A stretch of DNA of 64,000 nt from UBA4416 sp943362175 (GCA_943362175.1 CALRIU020000003.1:62001-126000); one strand, 5' to 3'; numbered from the stretch's first letter, positions 26,562-35,104 are shown. The notes: generated by a model from the sequence alone, not told the origin. Numbers and translations: made by a program.

Positions 26562-26675
26562 ACTCCGATGTTTTTTACTTTAAATTAACATGAGCTTGAT
26601 TACATTTAATCCGATTTCAGAGTACTTCCTACTGAATTCATGAACACCTTGCTAAACATCCCATATTGATATACC

Positions 26676-27296
26676 ATGTCCTTCCTGGTAAAAGCCAAAG
26701 CCCTCCTACTCCTGCTTTTTATTGTATTTCCGGTATTTTCAGACGCCCAATCCCCCCGGACATACGTCCCGGAAACATCATTAGCCCTTATCGATAGCCT
26801 CGACACTGCTCCTGTTATCAAGGCTTATAAGGATTCTTTGCGCGCTTTCGGGAATAAAATAGATCACTTAACGTTGATAGCCTATACCATACGACATGAT
26901 GCAAAAGGAACGAGCGATTCAGTTAGTTCGTTTCTGATAAGAGAAGCAAATGAAATAGAGCAGCAGTTGCATTCAACGCAAATTGCTTTTTATGAGATGT
27001 CATCTAAAATCAACTGCTACGAATTTTCAAGAAATTCAAAAGCGATCCATTCTCTGATCTCAACCTTCAACAAGAATGATATCCCCAATCACATCCATGA
27101 CCTGATCTTTGAAGCCGACAAAGCAATGAGGTATGCTGCGGAGATGAAGGAAGAAGCCTATACCAACACATTGATTATTTCAAGGATTGGTCCTCTGGGA
27201 AATGCCCAGGAGAAAGAAGAAAAAGCGCTAACTAAACAATTTGAAGCGTTGGCTTTCCTCAAAAAAGCCGAAAATAAAAAGAACGCAAAACCATAA
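26676..27296 (+). CDS. Exported helical protein of unknown function
   Basis: 206 residues with a clear signal peptide (LLLLLFIVFPVFSDAQ, cut near residue 25). The mature part is Lys/Glu/Ala-rich and predicted helical, with a long polar helix (ADKAMRYAAEMKEEAYTNTL) and a charged C-terminal helix ending KKAENKKNAKP. No family recognised. It is divergent from the PAS kinase gene, and the two share an intergenic region containing two CAAGG palindromes, so it is likely a target of that system. Confidence 0.7.
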   Translation: MSFLVKAKALLLLLFIVFPVFSDAQSPRTYVPETSLALIDSLDTAPVIKAYKDSLRAFGNKIDHLTLIAYTIRHDAKGTSDSVSSFLIREANEIEQQLHSTQIAFYEMSSKINCYEFSRNSKAIHSLISTFNKNDIPNHIHDLIFEADKAMRYAAEMKEEAYTNTLIISRIGPLGNAQEKEEKALTKQFEALAFLKKAENKKNAKP

Positions 27297-27309
27297 GCCG
27301 GATGTGTGA

Positions 27310-27325
27310 CAAGGGAAAACCCTTG
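27310..27325. promoter_or_regulatory. Palindromic operator candidate, site 5 (perfect)
   Basis: CAAGGGAAAACCCTTG is the best copy, with 6-base arms CAAGGG/CCCTTG around AAAA. It lies 63 bases upstream of the ATG at 27388. Confidence 0.55.
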
Positions 27326-27387
27326 GACCATGATTTTACTCCGCCATGCCATATATAATAAGCTCCGCAGTGTCTAATTTTGGCGTT

Positions 27388-27636
27388 ATGGAAAACGACC
27401 TTTCAAGAGAGCTTCGTTATAAGCAAATCATGGACTTAAAAATAAGCCTTGAGAACGCCATCAATTTTGAGCTATTGCCATTGAAACATGAGTTACAGCT
27501 TCATCGCAGCAAAAATGAATTAAACAGATACAATGAGATTAAGTCTGCCATGAAACCAATTGAAGAAAAAGTGGTGGCTCATTTCAATGAACTACTCAGG
27601 CTCAGAAATGAATTTAATGCTGAATTCAAAGCATAG
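27388..27636 (+). CDS. Small helical hypothetical protein
   Basis: 82 residues from the ATG at 27388 (MENDLSRELRYKQIMDLKI); an upstream in-frame start at 27346 is less likely because a TAnnTTTG box (TAATTTTG, 27375-27382) would lie inside that longer form. The protein is charged, helical and heptad-like throughout (LPLKHELQLHRSKNELNRY), compatible with a coiled coil. No domain recognised. Its upstream perfect CAAGGG palindrome ties it to the adjacent LuxR/PAS system. Confidence 0.6.
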   Translation: MENDLSRELRYKQIMDLKISLENAINFELLPLKHELQLHRSKNELNRYNEIKSAMKPIEEKVVAHFNELLRLRNEFNAEFKA

Positions 27637-27803
27637 CCTGTGCGCTTTAAGAGCTCATTTGGCAAAAACGCTAACTGCTATGCATTATTCGCTATTTCAT
27701 CCCGGCTCTTTTTAAACCTGATACCGGGAACTATGTCAATGGGATTAATTAACCTGGCCGGTTTACTATAAAATAAGTCAGCAATAATCCGTACCTTCCT
27801 GTT

Positions 27804-28151
27804 ATGAGAAAACACCTCATCACCCTATGGCTTTTCAACATGACCTTTTCTCTACAGACAAAGGCTCAAAACAATTTCAATAATACGGTGCATTTTTCTT
27901 CTCTTTTCAAGGCTCATTCCCTCTTATCTTTTTCTCATAACCCAAGCATAACACAAACACAACCTTCCATCAGCAGTTTACACTTTCCTCAACAGGTGTA
28001 TAGCGCTGAAATCAAACCGCCTTCCATCAGCGATCTGCCTTTCTTTTGTGCGATGGAATGCAGGTTGCGCGGGCGAACCGGCCTTTGGATCAAATTCCGC
28101 ACAGGAGATGACGCCAGTTATGAAAGGCTGATTCGTTCCACGGGAAAATAA
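27804..28151 (+). CDS. Small exported protein (FFCxMExxL family)
   Basis: 115 residues with an N-terminal signal peptide (LWLFNMTFSLQTKAQ). The conserved-looking end contains DLPFFCAMECRLRGRTGLWIKFRTG and a terminal GK. I recall small Bacteroidota proteins with a similar PxFCKMExxxxxxxxxxxRFRLG ending, of unknown function. Ser/Pro/Gln-rich in the middle. It precedes the VWA-domain gene by 84 bases and could share its transcript. Confidence 0.6.
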   Translation: MRKHLITLWLFNMTFSLQTKAQNNFNNTVHFSSLFKAHSLLSFSHNPSITQTQPSISSLHFPQQVYSAEIKPPSISDLPFFCAMECRLRGRTGLWIKFRTGDDASYERLIRSTGK

Positions 28152-28235
28152 ATTTCAAAAAAGATTTATGGAATCCGAAAGGTAGCGACGTCTTAATACC
28201 GTTAGCTGCCTATTCACCCTTTAAATCTTATCACC

Positions 28236-30194
28236 ATGTCTAAACTTTCGCTCCTCTTCTTTTTGTTTGCCAGCTTATTAAGCGTTGCGCAACAAACACT
28301 CAAAACCTCTACACTCACCTGCGCTCTGAAAGGAAAGCTGACAGATGCCAAAACACTGGAAGAAATTCCTTTTGCCGCTATGATTCTCTACAAAGGAGAC
28401 AGTACTAAAATAGCGGCTTGCGTCACGGATATGGATGGAAATTACTCCTTCACGAAATTAAAGCCTGGCACTTATAAACTTCAGGCTTCTTATGTAGGGT
28501 ATACCAATGCCATCGTGAAAGGCATTATTCTCTCTGCAGGAAAGACCGTTACTCAGAACCTCTCGCTATCAGGCAGTGAGAACATCCAGCTCAACGAAAT
28601 TGTTGTGACGGGATCTGTTCCCAAAACCCAGGAAGTAACAATGCTAAAGTCGGCAGTGGTTACCAGGAACCTTAACAGTGTTGCTGCGACAACAGGTGCC
28701 GTATATCAAAGTACTGACGGCCGAAGGCAAAAAAAGGGAAAGCACAACGGTGATGTGAAAGTTGACTCCTACCAGGACTACAACCGCGAAGGCTACAACC
28801 GCATTTACGATAACGAATTCAAAGACTCAAAGCATGACCCTCTCTCCACCTTCAGCATTGATGTCGACAGGGCTTCCTACAGCAATGTACGCCGCTTTTT
28901 GAATCAACGCTCCCTGCCGCAGGCCGATGCCGTGCGTATTGAAGAGATGATCAACTATTTCAGCTACAAATATCCCCAGCCTAAAGCCGGTGATCCGTTT
29001 TCCATTACCACAGAATATACCGACTGCCCCTGGAACAAAAAACACAGCCTCATCCATATCGGCTTACAGGGTAAGGACGTGAAGCCCGACAACCTCCCTG
29101 CCAACAACCTCACCTTTTTAATTGACGTATCAGGCTCCATGAGCTCGGAAGATAAGCTGCCTTTGCTGAAATCGGGATTACGCCTGCTGGTAGAGCAGAT
29201 GCGACCGGAAGATAAAATCAGCCTGGTGGTATATGCAGGCGCTGCGGGCGTGGTGCTCCCTCCTACTTCGGGCGACCATAAAGACCGCATCCTGGATGCC
29301 ATGGATAAATTACAATCAGGCGGATCCACAGCCGGTGGAGAAGGCATTATGCTGGCTTACAAAACGGCACGCGAGAATTACGATACCAAAGGCAATAACC
29401 GCATCATCCTGGCCACTGACGGCGACTTCAACGTAGGAATTTCCAGCGATGGGGAATTGACCCGCCTTATCGAAAAAGAAAGGGAGGACGGCGTATTTTT
29501 AAGCGTGCTGGGCTTTGGCACCGGCAATTACCAGGATGGAAAGATGGAGCAGCTGGCCGACAAGGGCAATGGCAATTACGCCTACATCGATAATATTTTA
29601 GAAGCTAAAAAAGTATTGGTAAAAGAAATGGGCGGCACCCTGCTCACGATTGCCAAAGATGTAAAGCTGCAGATTGAGTTCAATCCTGCCAAAGTAAAAG
29701 CTTACCGCCTGGTAGGCTATGAGAACCGCTTATTGAACAAAGAAGATTTTAATGATGATAAAAAAGATGCAGGCGAGCTGGGATCCGGCCACACAGTGAC
29801 CGCCATTTACGAGATCATCCCCGCAGGCTCGGAAGAGCTGGTAGCCTCTACCGATGCCCTGAAATACCAGGAAACAAAGCCAAACAGCGCTGCTACCAGC
29901 TCTGAGGTGACGACCATCAAGTTCAGGTACAAAGAGCCGAAGGAAAAAACATCCAAACTGATAACACATATTGTTTCCGATCAAAAAACCGGCTTTGACG
30001 CTACGAGCGAGAACTGCCGCTTTTCTGTTGCTGTAGCGGAATTCGGAATGCTGCTGCGTGATTCCAAATTCAAGGGCGATTCGGATTTCAAATCGGTGAT
30101 GGCCCTTGCCAAAAGCGCCAAAGGCAGCGATGAAGAAGGTTACCGCGCCGAATTTATCAAGCTGGTGGAAATTGCAGAGCTGCTGAAAAACTAA
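28236..30194 (+). CDS. VWA-domain protein with carboxypeptidase-regulatory domain (YfbK-like)
   Basis: 652 residues. Signal peptide (LLFFLFASLLSVAQ), then a CarboxypepD_reg-like domain (about 30-125, LKGKLTDAKTLEEIPFAAMI), then the bacterial VWF N-terminal motif STFSIDVDRASYSNVRRFL, then a VWA domain with an intact MIDAS (FLIDVSGSMSSEDK, about residue 295; later ATDGDFNVG), then a DUF3520-like C-terminal domain. YfbK-like proteins are envelope proteins of uncertain role. Here the N-terminal fusion is the common Bacteroidota form. It ends at a bidirectional terminator. Confidence 0.9.
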   Translation: MSKLSLLFFLFASLLSVAQQTLKTSTLTCALKGKLTDAKTLEEIPFAAMILYKGDSTKIAACVTDMDGNYSFTKLKPGTYKLQASYVGYTNAIVKGIILSAGKTVTQNLSLSGSENIQLNEIVVTGSVPKTQEVTMLKSAVVTRNLNSVAATTGAVYQSTDGRRQKKGKHNGDVKVDSYQDYNREGYNRIYDNEFKDSKHDPLSTFSIDVDRASYSNVRRFLNQRSLPQADAVRIEEMINYFSYKYPQPKAGDPFSITTEYTDCPWNKKHSLIHIGLQGKDVKPDNLPANNLTFLIDVSGSMSSEDKLPLLKSGLRLLVEQMRPEDKISLVVYAGAAGVVLPPTSGDHKDRILDAMDKLQSGGSTAGGEGIMLAYKTARENYDTKGNNRIILATDGDFNVGISSDGELTRLIEKEREDGVFLSVLGFGTGNYQDGKMEQLADKGNGNYAYIDNILEAKKVLVKEMGGTLLTIAKDVKLQIEFNPAKVKAYRLVGYENRLLNKEDFNDDKKDAGELGSGHTVTAIYEIIPAGSEELVASTDALKYQETKPNSAATSSEVTTIKFRYKEPKEKTSKLITHIVSDQKTGFDATSENCRFSVAVAEFGMLLRDSKFKGDSDFKSVMALAKSAKGSDEEGYRAEFIKLVEIAELLKN

Positions 30195-30208
30195 AACAGA
30201 TTAATGCG

Positions 30209-30237
30209 AAAAAGAGCCGGCTTTACCGGCTCTTTTT
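30209..30237. terminator. Bidirectional terminator between converging genes
   Basis: AAAAAGAGCCGG (30209-30220) pairs perfectly with CCGGCTCTTTTT (30226-30237) around CTTTA. It has U-tracts in both directions, serving the VWA gene and the leftward gene whose stop it touches. Confidence 0.85.
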
Positions 30238-30725
30238 TACAATGCCTTTACCGGCACTTCGTAAAGTTTGGTGAGCCGTTTCAGGAACTTACTCATATCG
30301 GCAATCCCATCCAGCACCGGCTGTAGAGAACCGGTTGTTTCTTCAAAAAAACAGTCAATATGAAACTTCAACGTATCGCCCAATTGCCTGCCTGCTGCGG
30401 TTTGTGGCGGTAAGGCAAAAGTACGCAGCTGAACCTGTTTTCCGCTCCTCGACTGGTCTCTAACAAACCAGGATATAAATTCGAGCGACACCAGGCTTTC
30501 CGGACTTTTATCAATCGTAAATTCAAGCTGGATGATGAGCTCGTTCGGGAGGCCGCCCTTTGTGCGGAGCAAGGCCGCCAATGGAAGATGTGCGTAGTTG
30601 GGCAAAGACAGGTCCGACGCCGGAAGACCATGCAGCCCATCGATGCCACTGCACACATTCCCGATACCTTTCAATTGCGCGAGGGTCTGATGAAAATCTT
30701 CTATTTCTATAGGGTAGTCCGACAT
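30237..30725 (-). CDS. Hypothetical protein
   Basis: 162 residues, no signal peptide. The sequence is evenly soluble, with IQLEFTIDKSPESLVSLEFI and a helical C-terminus (ADMSKFLKRLTKLYEVPV). No domain recognised. It follows the TPR protein gene by 30 bases on the same strand and is the last gene before the bidirectional terminator, so it likely belongs to that unit. Confidence 0.65.
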   Translation of the reverse strand: MSDYPIEIEDFHQTLAQLKGIGNVCSGIDGLHGLPASDLSLPNYAHLPLAALLRTKGGLPNELIIQLEFTIDKSPESLVSLEFISWFVRDQSRSGKQVQLRTFALPPQTAAGRQLGDTLKFHIDCFFEETTGSLQPVLDGIADMSKFLKRLTKLYEVPVKAL

Positions 30726-30755
30726 TGCAGGAATCGTTAAGTTAAACAGTTACCT

Positions 30756-31439
30756 CTATATAAACGCCTTTATTTTTTCCAAAAACTCTTTCGACAGCTG
30801 ATGCTCAGGGTCAATCGCAAGCGCCTTCTCAAACTGTAATTTAGCATCCTCATAGCGTTTCAATCTCAGGTAGCATTCGCCGATAGAAAACTCGGCAAGC
30901 GTACTGACAGGATTTACCTGCAAAGAAAGGCTGAAGTCTTCAATAGCTGCTTCCCACAGGCCAAGGTTCATTTTACAAAAGGCCCTGTTGTCGATCGCTT
31001 CATAAAATAAGGGGAATAGATCGGTCGCTTTGGAATAGGCATCAATGGCCTCCTCATGCTTATGCTCATCCGTGAGAAAGAGCCCGTCGTTGAAATAGTC
31101 GATTGCGATGGAAGTGTAGTTTGCCGGTTCCTGTGTCTGCCTGAGGTATTCGTGATAACCGATGAGCTCATGGGCATATACCTTCATATTTCCCATCACC
31201 ACAGGTTTGTCGAAACCATCCTTATCTACCGGAAAATGATAGATCGCAATTTTAAACGTCTCCGCTTCCCTGGGAGAAGGAACAGCATCAAGCGCCTCAT
31301 AACCCAACACATGGTAACAGGAAAAAGGCTTGTCCACAGCCAACACTTTATGTGGGTGGTAGCGGCCATCGCGGATTACATAGAACAAATCACCGGTTCT
31401 TAATTCCGGGGTTCCGGAAGCTCTTTCATTTATATTCAT
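30756..31439 (-). CDS. TPR protein with N-terminal beta domain
   Basis: 227 residues from the ATG at 31439 (MNINERASGTPELRTGDLFY); the upstream extension of the ORF has no supporting features. The N-terminal about 110 residues look like a small beta-barrel (GDLFYVIRDGRYHPHKVLAV). The C-terminal half has about three TPRs (EEAIDAYSKATDLFPLFYEA, WEAAIEDFSLSLQVNPVSTL, EDAKLQFEKALAIDPEHQLS). Function unknown; probably a cytoplasmic interaction module. Confidence 0.8.
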   Translation of the reverse strand: MNINERASGTPELRTGDLFYVIRDGRYHPHKVLAVDKPFSCYHVLGYEALDAVPSPREAETFKIAIYHFPVDKDGFDKPVVMGNMKVYAHELIGYHEYLRQTQEPANYTSIAIDYFNDGLFLTDEHKHEEAIDAYSKATDLFPLFYEAIDNRAFCKMNLGLWEAAIEDFSLSLQVNPVSTLAEFSIGECYLRLKRYEDAKLQFEKALAIDPEHQLSKEFLEKIKAFI

Positions 31440-31546
31440 TTGGTCAAAATTTGATTCTAAGATAAGAGTTGGCGGCGAATTTTCACAGGATGTTTGTAAC
31501 CTGATCTTCCCGGGGTACCGAAGCCCCGTTGTCATCCGTCATTATT

Positions 31547-32203
31547 TTAGCGTTTGTAAGTTTCCAGCTGCTTCAATAAGTCCATAGACCGGAGCACCGG
31601 ATCCCATTCTTTTCCACGAAAGATCAGGCGAAACCATTTTTTATCCCTGTTCTCGTAACGGATATTAAAAAAGAGCCAGACGGCAGCAAACAAAAAAGAA
31701 CCTGTAATCAACCCGTTAACCAGGTATACCCACAGCCCGGCATGTTCCCACATGGCACTACTCCAGTAAAAGGTTGTCCACAGCGGCAACTGAAGAAATA
31801 AAATGCGTGCGGCCCAGATCGTCGAAGACCTCAGCCGTGCAAGTTTTTCCTGGGTTTCCGATACCGATTCATGAATGCCTACACGGGCGATCAGTACCAG
31901 CTGGTAGAGGTAGATGACAATGGCCACAAAGGTGATCAGCAGCTGGAGAGCCGCTGAGAACAAAAAGAAAGGGCTGACCCGGTCAAATGCGTATACGAAC
32001 AGCTTGCCAACAACAACAGCTCCCAGACTTACCCAGGTTATCCCTATCAGAATGGTGAAACCTTTAACAGGCTTCATGGAGGACAGGGAACTTTTTACGT
32101 TAAGCTTCGTCATCTCTTCTGTGTGCCGGCGATTCAGGAGAAGGCTCTCTTCCAGTTTTGTGTCGTAGGTTTTCCATAAGGCAATGATGTCTTTATCTTC
32201 CAT
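31547..32203 (-). CDS. Four-helix membrane protein, possible anti-sigma partner
   Basis: 218 residues with four hydrophobic segments: GFTILIGITWVSLGAVVVGKL, LFSAALQLLITFVAIVIYLY, ILFLQLPLWTTFYW and YLVNGLITGSFLFAAVWLFF. The cytoplasmic N-terminus begins MEDKDIIALWKTYDTKLEE. The gene starts 4 bases after the ECF sigma factor stop, so co-expression is certain to be tight. By position it could hold the sigma factor at the membrane, but it lacks a ZAS zinc-binding motif, so the anti-sigma role is inferred. Confidence 0.7.
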   Translation of the reverse strand: MEDKDIIALWKTYDTKLEESLLLNRRHTEEMTKLNVKSSLSSMKPVKGFTILIGITWVSLGAVVVGKLFVYAFDRVSPFFLFSAALQLLITFVAIVIYLYQLVLIARVGIHESVSETQEKLARLRSSTIWAARILFLQLPLWTTFYWSSAMWEHAGLWVYLVNGLITGSFLFAAVWLFFNIRYENRDKKWFRLIFRGKEWDPVLRSMDLLKQLETYKR

Positions 32204-32207
32204 GATC

Positions 32208-32714
32208 TTAAGGATTAAATGTTATAAATTTTTGCTTTAGCTGCGTTTTGATCCGGTTTAGCTTCGTGGCGACATTGGTTTCCGTAAGCCCCATGATCTC
32301 TGCGATCTCCTGATAGGTTCTTTCGTCGAGATAGAGCAGTATTAGCGCCTTATCCATCTCCCGAAGCTCCGAAATAAACCGGTAGAGCTGATGGATCTCT
32401 TCCTGCCTGTCCTCAGCAGGATCGGCACCGCGGAAATGCAGAATCGCCCCGGTCAGGGGTTGAGAAATTTCTTTTCTGCTGCTTTCCCGGCGATAAAAGG
32501 AAATAGCCACATTGAGGCAGATGCGGTAAATCCAGGTAGAATATTTATACTTCGGATCGTAACGGTTAAAAGACTTCCAGAGCTGAATGATCATTTCCTG
32601 AACAAGGTCATCCCTGTCGTCGGCCTCCCTGCAATAGAGCCTGGCTATTTTATAGAGAATGCCTTTATGAGCTTCTATCACTTCAAGAAATGCATCCGCT
32701 TGTTCTGTCTTCAT
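32208..32714 (-). CDS. ECF-type RNA polymerase sigma factor
   Basis: 168 residues from the ATG at 32714 (MKTEQADAFLEVIEAHKGIL). Region 2 contains YKIARLYCREADDRDDLVQEMIIQLW and YSTWIYRICLNVAISFYRR. Region 4 contains LYLDERTYQEIAEIMGLTETNVATKLNRIKTQLKQ. These are the standard sigma-70 family ECF landmarks. The following membrane protein is the likely regulator. The target promoters cannot be deduced from the window. Confidence 0.92.
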   Translation of the reverse strand: MKTEQADAFLEVIEAHKGILYKIARLYCREADDRDDLVQEMIIQLWKSFNRYDPKYKYSTWIYRICLNVAISFYRRESSRKEISQPLTGAILHFRGADPAEDRQEEIHQLYRFISELREMDKALILLYLDERTYQEIAEIMGLTETNVATKLNRIKTQLKQKFITFNP

Positions 32715-32803
32715 TCCGTATGTGTATGACGTTTTATACAATGATTCGCAGAACTCAGTAAAAAGTCACAGAAAAAAATAAAAAATTCACATTACAGCAA
32801 AGC

Positions 32804-33280
32804 TCAAAGTGCTTTCTTCATCACCACGACATCTTTGCCATTGGCATCCATGCGTTCCACCTGCTCCCAGGCCAGCCGCCTGTAGAGGCTCTCGGCTGTA
32901 TGCGTGAACAGGCAGAGCTCTTTTAGTCCAAGGCCGGCGGCATGTTTCTGTATGTATTCACAGAGAATAGCCCCATAACCGCGCTGCCGGAACTCAGGAA
33001 GCGTGTATACCAAGGCCAGCCAGTGTTTGTGAGCATTCAGGTGCGGAATTTTGTCCAGGATACCGACATGGTTATAGACGCCTCCCGTTGCCACCGCTAT
33101 TCCCTCCACAAGCATCATGACCTGGAACTGGCTATTCCCGGCGGGCAGCCGCCTGAGCTTTTCCACACTTGTTTCTTGCGGGATCTTCCACTCCGAAGCA
33201 TACCAGCGGGCTATGAGAGTGATGCCGGTTGTGTTTCCGGGAGTGATGAATTGGAAGCTGATGTCCTTAGGATGAGTCAT
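32804..33280 (-). CDS. GNAT-family N-acetyltransferase
   Basis: 158 residues. Acetyl-CoA motif A is ALVYTLPEFRQRGYGAILCEYI with the R-Q-R-G-Y-G loop at about residue 100; the later LFTHTAESLYRRLAWEQVE matches GNAT motif B. Substrate unknown. It has its own TAnnTTTG-like element (TAAATTTG, plus-strand 33292-33299) 11 bases upstream of the ATG, so it is probably expressed separately from the phosphoesterase gene. Confidence 0.88.
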   Translation of the reverse strand: MTHPKDISFQFITPGNTTGITLIARWYASEWKIPQETSVEKLRRLPAGNSQFQVMMLVEGIAVATGGVYNHVGILDKIPHLNAHKHWLALVYTLPEFRQRGYGAILCEYIQKHAAGLGLKELCLFTHTAESLYRRLAWEQVERMDANGKDVVVMKKAL

Positions 33281-33291
33281 GAGGTATCAAA

Positions 33292-33299
33292 CAAATTTA
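33292..33299 (-). promoter_or_regulatory. -7 box TAAATTTG of the acetyltransferase
   Basis: Exact TAnnTTTG on the minus strand, 11 bases before the ATG at 33280, giving a leader of about 5 bases. Confidence 0.4.
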
Positions 33300-33317
33300 T
33301 TTCGCTACAGGGAATGT

Positions 33318-34169
33318 TTAGTGATTGTATTTCCAGTTGTGCTTGGAAAGCGTGTTCGTGAGCTGTCTGCCGACCACCTCCAACTCAAATGTACCTTCGC
33401 CTGTTTTTTCCAGGACCAGCATGCAACCTTCGGGTAAAACCCCGCTTTCATCAAACTCCAGCTCTTTCACCTTCACGGATCGTGTGATGCCGTTGTCATC
33501 GGTTTCTTCTTTGAAAGGCTCACCTGTATGCCCATAGAAATGCCAGTGGAAGATCACGTGGTCCAATACCTCCCGGATTTCGGGCATGCCGTAATCACCG
33601 GCCAGGACACCGCTTTTGTCGTGTGTGATCAGCACATCGAAATCATCTTTGCTTTTGCATAAGCGTTTCAACATGTCGCGCTCATAGTCCTGGATAAAGC
33701 GTTTCTCTGAGCGCCCCTTCCGGTCACCAATCCTGCCTATGCCTACAAATTTCAATGTTTCATGACCGGCCTTCAATTCCTGCACAAGGCCCGATGGACA
33801 GATCCAGACTCGTTTGTACACATCGATGGGAAAACGGGAAGCTGTACTTTGCTTTTCAAGCTCGTCCAGGAAGTCATGGTCTTCATGGTTTCCCCGCACA
33901 CAGATCATATCCAGCCCGAGCTCATCGAGAAAGGATTCAATCTCCGGATCTGCTTTGGTAAAGTCATCATGGAAGCCCAGCTCATCACGGTCGTATTGCG
34001 CGTGTTTGATGGTCGCCTTATCCAGCCTTTCCATCGTGGGATAAGCGCCCAGGTCGCCGCATTGCAGGATGGCATCGAGCTTTCGTCCTGTTTCTTTCTG
34101 ATACAGATCGGCCAGCTTAAAAGGCAAAAGGATCTTCCCGTGGATATCTGAAAAAATGGCAACTCTCAT
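33318..34169 (-). CDS. Calcineurin-like metallophosphoesterase
   Basis: 283 residues from the ATG at 34169 (MRVAIFSDIHGKILLPF), which overlaps the upstream gene stop by 4 bases (ATGA). The metal-site motifs are in order: DIHG near residue 8, QCGDLGAYP, VRGNHEDHDF, then DVLITHDKSG and a late FYGHTGEPF. Together these are a complete two-metal phosphoesterase site. Substrate unknown (phosphoprotein, cyclic nucleotide or other). The overlap with the zinc-ribbon-like protein gene suggests the two proteins act together. Confidence 0.88.
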   Translation of the reverse strand: MRVAIFSDIHGKILLPFKLADLYQKETGRKLDAILQCGDLGAYPTMERLDKATIKHAQYDRDELGFHDDFTKADPEIESFLDELGLDMICVRGNHEDHDFLDELEKQSTASRFPIDVYKRVWICPSGLVQELKAGHETLKFVGIGRIGDRKGRSEKRFIQDYERDMLKRLCKSKDDFDVLITHDKSGVLAGDYGMPEIREVLDHVIFHWHFYGHTGEPFKEETDDNGITRSVKVKELEFDESGVLPEGCMLVLEKTGEGTFELEVVGRQLTNTLSKHNWKYNH

Positions 34170-34663
34170 GGCGTCATTTCCTGTTTCGGTGCAACAGCAT
34201 AGCTGAAAGGACTTCCTTCTTCCATCATCACGGTATGGCCGCAGGTACATTTATGAGGACAGGGTCTCACCATATTTTCCTGTGTGCTGAACAAGCCTTC
34301 CTCTCCGCAGCTGGCGCAGGTGGCAGAAAAGTAGATCCTTGCCCAGCCATACTTTCCCAGGACAGCTTCTTTGCCCAGCTGCTGATCTTTAAAAGCTTCG
34401 TATTCGAATTCAATGGTATACAGCACCTCGATCTTATTCGCCAAACGGTCGATCTTTCTCTCTACTAACTTTCCGTGGAAACCGCTGCACTTTTCCCTGG
34501 GCGTACACATGCCGTTTTTTTCCGTTCCCTCAAAAATAACGGTGCGGTAATCCCGCTTACAATTCACACAGGGCAATGAGAGCTCCAGCTTATTGGATAC
34601 AGCAACAAAGCAGGCGGGATCGATTTCCAGGGTACAGGTGAGGTAATAGCAGTGGGTGCTCAT
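34166..34663 (-). CDS. Cys-rich zinc-ribbon-like protein
   Basis: 165 residues. Several Cys pairs are visible: LPCVNCKRD, MCTPREKC, TCASCGEEG and PCPHKCTCGHT, suggesting two or more zinc-binding sites. The part between is beta-rich (KIEVLYTIEFEYEAF). No named family recognised. It overlaps the phosphoesterase start by 4 bases. It borders the degenerate Rhs fragments and may mark the conserved edge of the toxin locus. Confidence 0.7.
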   Translation of the reverse strand: MSTHCYYLTCTLEIDPACFVAVSNKLELSLPCVNCKRDYRTVIFEGTEKNGMCTPREKCSGFHGKLVERKIDRLANKIEVLYTIEFEYEAFKDQQLGKEAVLGKYGWARIYFSATCASCGEEGLFSTQENMVRPCPHKCTCGHTVMMEEGSPFSYAVAPKQEMTP

Positions 34664-34764
34664 GCTTATATGTCTACTGAAGATACAGAAATGTTCAAAT
34701 GGAAGATTAAAATTACCAATCTTTTTTTAATTCTATACCTGCTTCAATACATTATTTCTCGTAA

Positions 34765-35060
34765 AGCTATGGATACAACGTTGAACCACATCGAGGATGT
34801 TACCCGGCTTATCATATCTATATGTCCTGCCATAAGTTCTTACCTATTTGATATTCAGATTTCCGGAGCAGGGGTTAACATCTGTTAGTCTTGGGTTTGT
34901 AAACCAGAATAAAAAATAAAATCCATCATAGGTATTGGTACCGGTTTCCAGGATCCTGTATTCAAAGATTCCATCAATGTAGATGGTCCGTTCATACACA
35001 GGCGAGGCTGCTGTTCCATCAATGTACGAAATAGAATCGTAAATCCCGACCGTTTTTCCC
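34765..35060 (-). pseudogene. Rhs-core fragments (remains of module 4), chimeric
   Basis: Two pieces of Rhs core are recognisable. 34926-35017 matches 38327-38418 of module 2 (translates to YERTIYIDGIFEY and LETGT). 35018-35047 is identical to 41311-41340 of the tcBC gene (YDSISYIDG). 34765-34870 matches about 38677-38790 (RTYRYDKPGNILDVVQ) but lies on the wrong side for a simple truncation, after an in-frame TAG. The remaining sequence in 34664-35203 shows no gene. This looks like the scar of repeated recombination. Confidence 0.75.
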
Positions 35061-35080
35061 GTTAGGTGCGGTTGAAATAA

Positions 35081-35104
35081 AAACGGCAGCGAATGCTGCC
35101 GTTT
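35081..35104 (-). terminator. Terminator of module 3
   Basis: AAACGGCAGC (35081-35090) pairs perfectly with GCTGCCGTTT (35095-35104), followed on the minus strand by TTTTATTT. Confidence 0.85.
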
